DNA of 64,000 nucleotides from CAZZBK01 sp964652155. Lineage in GTDB: Bacteria; Planctomycetota; Planctomycetia; Pirellulales; PNKZ01. The notes below the pieces were generated by a model. The model saw nothing but the letters and a program-made list of their open reading frames with translations, was not told the origin of the DNA and made no database searches. The stretch spans positions 62,001 to 126,000 of the forward strand of contig CAZZBK010000001.1 in assembly GCA_964652155.1 (NCBI GenBank). Reading direction: 5' to 3'. This document shows, piece after piece, positions 35,796 to 43,900 of the stretch (position 1 is the stretch's first letter; each line of letters begins with the position of its first letter). Made by a program: the position numbers and the translations under genes.

Positions 35796-36836
35796 ATGCG
35801 GCAGCAAGTGTTTTGTGTCGTCCTGTTGTCAAGTTTGCTTGGTGCGTGTGCCCCGGGCTGGGCCAAAGGCCCGATCCTCCCGATCGCCAACAGCGAGGCG
35901 ACGACCGAAGCGCAGATGAAGCCCTACACGGATGTCATCACCAGTTCCAAAGCGCGTTTTGACATGGTGCCGATTCCCGGCGGCAAATTTGCGATGGGGA
36001 GCCCCAGCGGCGAGGCGGGTCGCGGCGACGACGAAGGGCCCGTCCGCGAGGTGTCGATCGCCCCGTTCTGGATGGGCAAGCACGAGGTCACCTGGGACGA
36101 GTTTGAAGTCTTCATGTTCAATCTCGACATCGAGCGTCGCAAGGCGCTACAAGAAGCGTCGACCGACAACGACCAGCAGGCCGACACGCTCTCACGCCCC
36201 ACCAAGCCTTACACCGACATGACCTTCGGCCTGGGCAAGGAAGGCTTTCCGGTCATCAGCATGACGCAGCACGGAGCCAAAAAGTATTGCGAATGGCTGT
36301 CGGCCAAGACGGGACGCTACTACCGCTTGCCCACCGAGGCCGAGTGGGAGTACGCCTGCCGCGCGGGGAGCAAGACCCCGTACTCATTTGGCGACGACGC
36401 AGCGAAGCTTGGCGAGTATGCGTGGTTTGGCGGCAATAGCAACGACAAGCCCCAACCCGTCGGCAAGAAAAAGCCCAATCCCTGGGGCTTGCACGACATG
36501 CATGGCAACGTTTGGGAATGGTGCGCTGACGGCTACGCGGCCGATTTTTACGCCAAAAGTGCTGGTCCGATTGTAGCCAACCCGCTCAATGTGCCGAAAA
36601 AGGTCGAGCCTTGCACGGTCCGCGGCGGGGGCTGGGACTGTGACCCCGCCCAGTGCCGTAGCGCGGCTCGATTGGCCTCCACCATCGACTGGAAAATCCA
36701 AGACCCTCAATTACCCCAGAGCGTGTGGTACTATACCGACGCTCAGTTCGTCGGTTTCCGCGTGGTTCGTCCGCTCGTCGAGCCCAGCGACGACGAGAAG
36801 AAGAACTACGGTTTCGAGGACACAAGTCGCAAGTAA
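35796..36836 (+). CDS. Formylglycine-generating enzyme (SUMF1) family protein, probable lipoprotein
   Basis: The 346-residue protein has a signal ending in LLGAC (Cys18), a plausible lipobox. It carries the FGE-sulfatase fold, with VPIPGGKFAMGSPSGE near residue 58, PFWMGKHEVTWDEFEVFM, RLPTEAEWEYACRAG and HGNVWEWCADGY, and ends in FRVVRPLVEP. Cys282 and Cys287 in GGGWDCDPAQC have the C-x4-C spacing of the copper-binding active-site pair of true FGE, which many bacterial homologues lack. It could therefore activate sulfatases by converting their cysteine to formylglycine, although most planctomycete relatives are only fold members. The ATG at 35796 gives a normal signal. Confidence 0.8.
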   Translation: MRQQVFCVVLLSSLLGACAPGWAKGPILPIANSEATTEAQMKPYTDVITSSKARFDMVPIPGGKFAMGSPSGEAGRGDDEGPVREVSIAPFWMGKHEVTWDEFEVFMFNLDIERRKALQEASTDNDQQADTLSRPTKPYTDMTFGLGKEGFPVISMTQHGAKKYCEWLSAKTGRYYRLPTEAEWEYACRAGSKTPYSFGDDAAKLGEYAWFGGNSNDKPQPVGKKKPNPWGLHDMHGNVWEWCADGYAADFYAKSAGPIVANPLNVPKKVEPCTVRGGGWDCDPAQCRSAARLASTIDWKIQDPQLPQSVWYYTDAQFVGFRVVRPLVEPSDDEKKNYGFEDTSRK

Positions 36837-36916
36837 ATGCTGAATGCGGAATGATGAGTGATGAATGTGCGGAACGCTGGCGCGATTCGCATTCATCATT
36901 CATCATTCAGCATTCC
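36836..36916. repeat. Long imperfect hairpin built from TGAATGA-type repeats
   Basis: Left arm 36836-36867 and right arm 36890-36916 are near reverse complements. Both are made of short TGAATG/ATGATG units (CATTCATCATT on the right), around a 22-base loop. It begins at the stop codon of the FGE-like gene and ends about 27 bases before the oxidoreductase start. It could act as a terminator or attenuator between these genes or be a copy of a dispersed simple-sequence element. Confidence 0.65.
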
Positions 36917-36943
36917 CTCCCCTCCCTTAGCGAGACATTGACC

Positions 36944-38284
36944 ATGAGTGACCAAGGAAAGGTTGTGACATCCGGCTTGGTGCTGCCTTCGCGGCGCGAG
37001 TTCATTCAAACGAGCGCCACGGCCGCCGGCGTGGTCGCGGCTGGCATGTCGCTGAGCCGCGTGGCGCATGCCGCCGGCAGCGACGAGATCAAGATCGGCT
37101 TGGTCGGCTGCGGTGGTCGTGGCTCGGGCGCGGTCAAGAACGCGCTGCAAGTGCCGGGCGTCAAGCTCGTCGCCGCTGGCGATATCTTCGAGGACCGCCT
37201 CAAGTCGGGACTCGCCAATCTCTCGAAGGATCCGGCCACCAAGGACAAGATCGACGTCCCCGCCGAGCGTCAGTTCCTCGGCTTCGACGCCTACGACAAA
37301 GTGCTCAAGTCGGGCATCGACCTTATTATTCTCGCCACGCCGCCGGGCTTCCGCCCCAAGCAGTTCGAGGCCGCCGTCAAGGCCGGCAAGCACGTCTTCA
37401 TGGAAAAGCCCGTCGCCACCGACGCGGCTGGCGTTCGCACGGTGCTTGCCGCCGCCGAAGAGGCCAAGAAGAAAAACCTCGGCGTCGGGGTCGGCCTTCA
37501 ACGCCGCCATCAGCCGGTCTACCTGGAAACGATCAAGCGTTTGCAGGACGGCGCGATCGGCGATATCCAACTGACCCGCGTGTACTGGAACGGCCAGACA
37601 CCGTGGGTCAAGCCGCGTGCCGACTTGGAAAAGATGTACGGCCGCCCGCTGACCGAAATGGAGTATCAACTCCGCAACTGGTACTACTTCACCTGGGTCT
37701 GCGGCGATCATATCGTCGAGCAGCACATCCATAACATGGACGTCATCAACTGGCTGAAGAACTCGCACCCGGTCAAGGCCAACGGCATGGGCGGTTGCGA
37801 GGTCCGCAAGGGACCCGACTACGGCGAGACCTTCGATCATCACTTCATCGAGTTCGAATACGCCGATGGCTCGCGGATGTTCAGCCAGTGCCGCCATATC
37901 CCCGGCTGCTTCAATAGTGTGAGCGAACATGCTCACGGCACCAAGGGAACGTGCAACATTGGCGCGGGCCAGATCAACCTCAATGGCAGCAGCGACGCCT
38001 GGAAGTTCAAGGCCGAAAAGGGCTCCAAGGGCAATCCCTACGACATCGAGCACGACGACTTGTTCGCCAGCATCCGCAGCGGCAAGCCGATCAACGAGGC
38101 TGTCGCCGGAGCTCACAGTTCGATGACCGCCATTCTCGGCCGCATGGCGACCTACGGCGGCAAGGAAATCACCTGGGACTCGGCGATCAACTCCCAGATC
38201 GCGCTCGTGCCCGAGGTGTTGGCCTTCGACGCGCCCGCTCCCACGCCGCGGCGTGCCGTGCCGGGCCAAACGTCGGTCGTCTAA
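36944..38284 (+). CDS. Gfo/Idh/MocA family oxidoreductase, Tat-exported
   Basis: The 446-residue protein has a twin-arginine signal SRREFIQTSATAAG (Arg17 and Arg18). A Rossmann fold with GLVGCGGRGSG (about residues 52-62) follows, and EKPVATDAAG gives the conserved EKP lysine. The C-terminal GFO/IDH domain contains the GDHIVEQHIHNMDVINW stretch. It should be an NAD(P)-dependent oxidoreductase acting on sugars or cyclitols, folded with its cofactor in the cytoplasm before export. Such Tat-exported members are very numerous in planctomycetes. The ATG at 36944 is used because the longer frame starts inside the upstream gene. A strong hairpin follows the stop. Confidence 0.9.
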   Translation: MSDQGKVVTSGLVLPSRREFIQTSATAAGVVAAGMSLSRVAHAAGSDEIKIGLVGCGGRGSGAVKNALQVPGVKLVAAGDIFEDRLKSGLANLSKDPATKDKIDVPAERQFLGFDAYDKVLKSGIDLIILATPPGFRPKQFEAAVKAGKHVFMEKPVATDAAGVRTVLAAAEEAKKKNLGVGVGLQRRHQPVYLETIKRLQDGAIGDIQLTRVYWNGQTPWVKPRADLEKMYGRPLTEMEYQLRNWYYFTWVCGDHIVEQHIHNMDVINWLKNSHPVKANGMGGCEVRKGPDYGETFDHHFIEFEYADGSRMFSQCRHIPGCFNSVSEHAHGTKGTCNIGAGQINLNGSSDAWKFKAEKGSKGNPYDIEHDDLFASIRSGKPINEAVAGAHSSMTAILGRMATYGGKEITWDSAINSQIALVPEVLAFDAPAPTPRRAVPGQTSVV

Positions 38285-38324
38285 GCAACTCGTTTTGCCA
38301 GCCACTGGGGTTTCGATAGGTTCC

Positions 38325-38358
38325 AACGCCGGCTCGGAAATTGCTCCGGGCCGGCGTT
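38325..38358 (+). terminator. Hairpin after the oxidoreductase gene, probable terminator
   Basis: Nine-base perfect arms AACGCCGGC and GCCGGCGTT enclose a 16-base loop, about 40 bases after the stop at 38284. A short T/C-rich run follows. The G+C-rich stem is typical of an intrinsic terminator, but the T run is interrupted and the next start is 15 bases away, so read-through or attenuation is possible. Confidence 0.55.
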
Positions 38359-38373
38359 TCCCTTTCAAGGATC

Positions 38374-40170
38374 ATGCGTCACGCGATGCGAGTCCTCCGC
38401 ACGATGATCGCGCTGCTCATGCTGAGCCAGACGGCTGACGTCGTCCGCGCACAGGGACTCTCGGCGACCCGTTTCTTGGCCGCTTGGGCCGACGGCACCC
38501 GGAGCACCGGTTACGAAGTGCTCGACTGGTCCTGGGCAGACAAGCAACCACGGCTCGGCGATCGGTTGCTGTTCGACTCGGGGGGCCGCGTGCGCTGGCT
38601 GCGCGACACGACGCTCGAAATCGTCTCTCCGCCGGCCTTCATCGAGTTTGTCGGCGGCGATCGCTTCCCCGGCAAGCTCGTCTCGTTTGCCGCGGAACAG
38701 TCGTTGCCCGCGCTCCCCACGCCGGTTCATCTCTTGGTCGAGCCGCTCGCCAACTACGATCGCCCGGCCACGCCGACGCGCAATACGATTCGAATTCTCC
38801 CACAATTTTTGCGCCGGATCGTCTGGGAGCCGCGCGGCGGCGATCATTATCGACCAGGGACGGCCTTGTGCCGCGATGGCCGATTGCTCGACTTTCGCTC
38901 GCTCCGCTGGCAACCCACCGGTGTCCGCGTGCTGAACGACTCAGGAACGCAAACGCTCGTTTGGGAAGAGTTGGCTGAACTGCATCTGCCGCAACTCGAC
39001 CACTGGGAATCGCTCTACCAGCAACGCGCGATCCTGAGCCCCTCGGCACGCAGCCCGTTGCTGCGCGTCGCCGACTCGCAGGGGCTCTTGGCCACTACCT
39101 CGACCGAGCGCTTTCAGGCCATCAGCGTCGGCCGCGAATCGGACCCCAAGGATTGGTACCATATCGTTCAGCCGGCCTGGTCGCTCGATGCCCTGTACGT
39201 GCCACACCGCCGCATCCGGCAACGCACCTTTTTTGCGCTGCACGAGGTGCCGCTGACCTTGCTGACGCCGCTCCGGTCGTCGCATCGCTCGGTGGTCTCA
39301 TCCGCCTGGACTCGTCCGCAACTGGACGCCTCGGTTCAGGGCACGCCGCTCGTCAGCGGCCAAGACGAATACGGCTGGGGACTCGGCGTGCATGCCCAAC
39401 ACGAACTCGAATTTGAAATCGCCGCCGAGGCACGCACCTTTCGCACCAAAGTCGGTCTCGATCAGTTGAGCGGCACGGGCGGCTGTGCCCGGGCGCTGGT
39501 CTATCATGGCTCGCTGCAAAGCGAACCGCTCTTTGAAAGCCCGCTGCTGATCGGCAGTCAAACGGTGTTCGACACGCAGCGCATGGCGTTGGCCCCGTCG
39601 CTCTCGGGCCGCTCCCGATTGATTCTTGTCGCCGACGCGGTTCATAAGCCGCCGGTGCGTGGCGCCGACCCACTCGACGTTCGCGATCTGGTCGACTGGC
39701 TCGAACCGATGCTCGAGCTCAATCCGGAAGAGGCGTATCAGACCGTCATGGCGCGGCGGATGGGCGCGCTGCGCGAGGCCGAGGGCTGGAAGATCGTCGA
39801 CGCCGCCTGGAACGATATCAAGCTCAGTCACGTGCTCTACCCGCATGCGTTTCGACCGGTCTTGCAAGGCAGCAGCGACGTCGTCTCTTTGGAGCACACG
39901 CTGACCGCACCATCCCCCAATGCTCGGCTGGTGATTTGGGCGGGGCAGCCCCCCCGGCCTCCGCAGTCCGGTCGAATTGCCGTGTCGATCGATGGTCAAG
40001 CCGTGTACGAAGGCGCGTTGAGTGTGATTGTCGATCCGACAAAAGTGACTCCGTTGAGTATTCCGGTCCCCGAAGGGGCCAAGAGCGACCGACAGGTGCG
40101 GATTCGCTTTTCGCTCCCACCGACCGGTCAACTCGACTGGCGCGGAGCCGCGATCCTCGCCGCCCCTTGA
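38374..40170 (+). CDS. Exported NPCBM-like domain protein of unknown function
   Basis: The 598-residue protein has a Sec signal (about residues 1-26, cleaving near VVRAQG). Its middle region (about 315-430) reads like the NPCBM carbohydrate-binding-associated domain: a GQDEYGWGLGVHAQHELEF core, then TFRTKVGLDQLSGTGG and a repeated LIGSQTVFDTQRMAL strand. The N-terminal half is beta-rich and unassigned; the C-terminal third is also beta-rich. NPCBM domains usually bind glycans next to glycosidases, but no catalytic domain is visible here. The ATG at 38374 is favoured because it begins the signal peptide. Confidence 0.72.
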   Translation: MRHAMRVLRTMIALLMLSQTADVVRAQGLSATRFLAAWADGTRSTGYEVLDWSWADKQPRLGDRLLFDSGGRVRWLRDTTLEIVSPPAFIEFVGGDRFPGKLVSFAAEQSLPALPTPVHLLVEPLANYDRPATPTRNTIRILPQFLRRIVWEPRGGDHYRPGTALCRDGRLLDFRSLRWQPTGVRVLNDSGTQTLVWEELAELHLPQLDHWESLYQQRAILSPSARSPLLRVADSQGLLATTSTERFQAISVGRESDPKDWYHIVQPAWSLDALYVPHRRIRQRTFFALHEVPLTLLTPLRSSHRSVVSSAWTRPQLDASVQGTPLVSGQDEYGWGLGVHAQHELEFEIAAEARTFRTKVGLDQLSGTGGCARALVYHGSLQSEPLFESPLLIGSQTVFDTQRMALAPSLSGRSRLILVADAVHKPPVRGADPLDVRDLVDWLEPMLELNPEEAYQTVMARRMGALREAEGWKIVDAAWNDIKLSHVLYPHAFRPVLQGSSDVVSLEHTLTAPSPNARLVIWAGQPPRPPQSGRIAVSIDGQAVYEGALSVIVDPTKVTPLSIPVPEGAKSDRQVRIRFSLPPTGQLDWRGAAILAAP

Positions 40171-40224
40171 ATCTCGGCCCTGCGGCTCTGCTTCTGCTGG
40201 CAGTTTCTGCGCCGATGAATTAGC

Positions 40225-40902
40225 ATGGATGAGCCACGCCCGCCCCGCCTTGCGCTCTCCCACCAACCTCGGTCGTTTGCACCGCTTATGTCCAGCCCGC
40301 TCGAACCATCGCGCGCCGACGAATCCGCTCCTCGACAGGCACCCCCGCTCGAAGCGGTCGACTCCGAGTTGATCGCGGCGGCCGCCCGGGGAGACCGTGA
40401 GGCGTTCTCGCAACTCGTGCTGCGACACCAGCGGATCGTGTACGGCTATCTCCGCGCCCGCACGCTGCACTCGCACGACGCTGAGGACATGACCCAAGAG
40501 GTGTTCCTGCGTTGCTACCAGTCGCTGAGCCGCTTCGATGCCTCATGCGATGTTATTCCCTGGCTGCTGGGCATTGCCCGCAATTCGCTCCGCGAGTTTG
40601 TCCGTCGTGTTCGCCGCAAGCGCGAGGTGGCCTGGACCGCCATGTGTCTGGAACTCGACGATGCCGCTCCACGCTGCGATGGGGTCATGGGCGAAATGAC
40701 CGACGAATTGCCAACGTGTCTCGACGCGCTGGGGGCCAGCGCGCGGCAGGCCATCGAGATGCGCTATGACGCTCGACTGCGGTTGGCCGAGATCGGCGAG
40801 AAGCTGCGTCGCAGCGAGGGTGCCGCCAAACTGCTCATGTTCCGGGCACGCCAAGCGCTCAAATCTTGCTTGGACCGAAAGACGGCAAGGAACGACGCTT
40901 GA
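40225..40902 (+). CDS. ECF-family RNA polymerase sigma factor
   Basis: The protein has ECF region 2 with AAAARGDREAFSQLVLRHQRIVY and the AEDMTQEVFLRCYQSLSRF and WLLGIARNSLREFVRR stretches. A linker follows, then region 4 with QAIEMRYDARLRLAEIGEKLRRSEGAAKLLMFRARQAL-type sequence, where the helix-turn-helix is divergent (GAAK replacing the usual GTVKSR). It is 225 residues from the start at 40225, or 204 from the ATG at 40288, which is equally plausible; neither has a strong ribosome site. The stop codon overlaps the TTG start of the next gene (TTGA), so the partner is made in a fixed ratio. It heads the MoxR/DUF58 operon. Confidence 0.85.
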   Translation: MDEPRPPRLALSHQPRSFAPLMSSPLEPSRADESAPRQAPPLEAVDSELIAAAARGDREAFSQLVLRHQRIVYGYLRARTLHSHDAEDMTQEVFLRCYQSLSRFDASCDVIPWLLGIARNSLREFVRRVRRKREVAWTAMCLELDDAAPRCDGVMGEMTDELPTCLDALGASARQAIEMRYDARLRLAEIGEKLRRSEGAAKLLMFRARQALKSCLDRKTARNDA

Positions 40903-43900
40903 CCGACGATGAACTGATCTGCCTGCTGGCGGAAACACCTCTGGACGAGCTCTCGGTCGAGCAGATCGAGCTGCTGCGAGTACGCTCCGCGTGCTCCGCC
41001 GAGGTCCACGCGGCCTTGCTGTCCCAGTTGCAGTTCGACGAGGTTGCGCACGCTTCGCTGGGGCGGGTCGAGGTCCGTACCGTCGACATCTATGCCCTGG
41101 CCGACCGCACGCGACGACGGTTGCGCCGCTGGGCAGTGCTGTCGGTATTACTGGTGTTGGCGGGCTTGGCCAGTTGGTTCGGCTCGCGTCAGGAGCACGA
41201 GCAACCGCCGATCGTCGCCGTGCCGAGCCCCGAGCGCCCTCTCCCCACGATCGACACGACCCCCTCGACGGTCGTCGTCCCTCCACCCACCCCGGCCTTG
41301 GACCCGCTCGCCTCGAAGACGCCAGCGGTCGTGCCGGACGAGGGAACTGAGAAGGTGCCCCTCGCGTCGCCGAAACCGGCCGACGACGAGCCGTGGCTCG
41401 CCGCGCTGCGCGGACCCGAGCAATCGTTCGAGCAGGTCGCTTACTCGGCCGCGCCAAGTGCCGCCAAGCAAGCTTCGCAGGGAGCGCAAATCGCCCGCTG
41501 GTTTGAACCCATCGGCAAGGGGCGTACCGCGCTCGAAGCGATCCGCGACGGCTCGCGTCGACTGGCCATGTACGACACCAACCGGCTCCGCGCTCCGTGG
41601 TCGAGTGGCTACGCGCTCCGCATCGCCTTCGCGCCATCACGCGCTCCCAACTGGCTCTACCTTTGGCAGGGCACGCGCGGCGTGGCCTTCGAGTACGACG
41701 AACGCGCGGCCTCCAGTTGGGCCGCCTATCAGGTCCAGCGCAAGCCCGGTGACCTCGAACCCAACGTATTCGCGTTTCATGGGCACGATGGCGATCGGTT
41801 CCGTCGTCAGTACGGCGGTGTCATCGAGCTACGCTACCAACAAGGACGGGTCGTGCTCAGCTCGGGCGACATCTTGCTCAGCGCAATCGACATGCCCCAG
41901 GCACCAACGGAAATCGTGCTCAACAGTCCGGGCAACCGCGTCCCGCTGGCGATCACGGGCATCGAACTGGTCAAGTCGGCACCGTTTCCTGAGCACAAAC
42001 TGCCCAAGCTGGCCGCGCCGGTCGCCCCCCAGCCGATCGACCTTACGTGGCACACCACCTTGCTGGGCAATGCCAAGTTCCACAAAGAGCCCGACGGCTC
42101 GGTGACCCTCTCGGCCGAGAATCTCGACCAGCCGGTGATGGTCTGGGGCACCCCCTCAACGCCGACGCTCGGACAATGCACGCTGTGCATCGAAGGGGTC
42201 GACCCGGGTACCGGCGTGTTCGTGGGGGACGAGCAGGCCAAACGCATGTTGGCCGTCGGGGTGTTTAGTCATCGCCGCTCGCGCGAGCCGCTGCTCATCT
42301 TGTCCCGACTGGGCGAAACCACAACCGAGACCGAGCCGGCGATCGATCAACAGCCGCTCCCCTGGCTGGGGCCTCGCCAATGGTTGCGATTCACCAGCGC
42401 CTTGGGGGGCATGCGCGTGCAGACGAGCGTCGACGGTCTTCATTGGGGCGATGGCTTTGATGGCCGCCTCGATCAAAACTGCCCGGTGCAGGCCGTCGGA
42501 TTACAGATCAATCGGGGCAAGTCGGCGCGGCAGATTCGTCTGCGTCACGTGGCTTGGCAGCCGTTCACCGCGCTCGAGCAACTCGCCCCGCCTCAATACG
42601 CGCCGCAATTCAGCCAACTCGACGAACACAAGGACCTGGGCTCTTGGTATTCAACCATGCTCGCCACCCAGCCCGAGGGCCTTGAACAAGTCGCGTGGCG
42701 CGCGGCCTGCGCGGTGCATACGCTCCGCGTGGCTCAAACGCTCGAACTGCGTCGCGAAATTTGGTCGGCTCTGCTGAAGTCCGTCACCAACGGCTCGTAT
42801 GACGCCCGGCAGCGCCGCGCTTTGCTGACCGAACTCTCTTGGTTCGTTCCCGTGTCGGGCGGAACGCCAGCGCGTGAGTGGCTCGACGCGCTCGAGCGCT
42901 CCTGCGCGCTCGCCTGGCGACAAGGGGAACCGCGCCCCTACACGCTACTGCACGACATCCTCAGCGAGACGCCGGGGAGCGCGTGGTTCATTGATGTCAG
43001 CATGCCCGGCGCGACATTAGCTCAGCAGGAGATTCTCGAGCAGGTGCTCGCGGCACGCTGGGATGAGGCCGCCGACTCGATCCGACTCATCCGTTGGGCC
43101 ACGACCGACGGGCTGGAACGGCGTTTCTCGTTCATTCGTTCACCGTTGCCAAAATTGCTCAACTGGGCCGACGCACTCGTGTCGCGGCAGCGGCAACAGG
43201 GAGAAACGAATGTTGCCGTGCCGTCGAATTGGCGCCACCCGCTCATCGAACAGCTCGGCAAAGAAGGCTACAACACGCTCGCCGAGTTGGAAGCGGCCGT
43301 GGCCAGCGAGGCGTTCAAGGACGCCGGGCAAATCATGTCGACGATCGCTCCCAAGCAACTGGCGAGCTTGGTGCCCGACACGCATGACAGCGAGTGCTTC
43401 ATCACGCTGCCGGTGGTTGTTGAGCGGTTGGTGGCCGATCATCCCCGGCTCTCCGAGTCGTTGCAGCGTGAGTTCGGCAATCTCGCCGAGGTACGGCTCC
43501 GCCAGGCGATCAGCGATGGCGACGTCGAGCTGGTCACGGCCGTCACGACACAGTTTCATGGCACGCCCGCCGCGGCCGAGGCCTGGTTGTGGCTGGGCGA
43601 CCGGCACTTGGCGATCGGACAGTTGGCCCAGTCCGAGTCCTGTTTCAAGGCCGCCCGACGCGGCGCGGTCGACCCCTCCGCGGCGGCCATCGAGGCGCGG
43701 TTGCGATTGGTCGCCGCCATGCTCGGCAAGCCGAGCACGACCACGGTTCGCACGCGCGTCCGCTTGAACGACGTCGAGTTCTCCCCCGGCGAATTCGAGC
43801 AACTGGTGCGAGAGGCCGCCGCGCATGTGCCCGCCGCGAGCACCGAGTCGACACCGCGGGGCTGGGCTGCCGGGCTCGACCCACGCTGGTTCACCGCGCG

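Noticed and set aside
36896..38368. 490-codon frame on the minus strand across the oxidoreductase
   Set aside because: Shadow of a gene with a full Gfo/Idh/MocA signature; GC-rich third positions create such frames.
39298..40497. 399-codon minus-strand frame
   Set aside because: Antisense to the NPCBM-like gene and the sigma factor; no domain.
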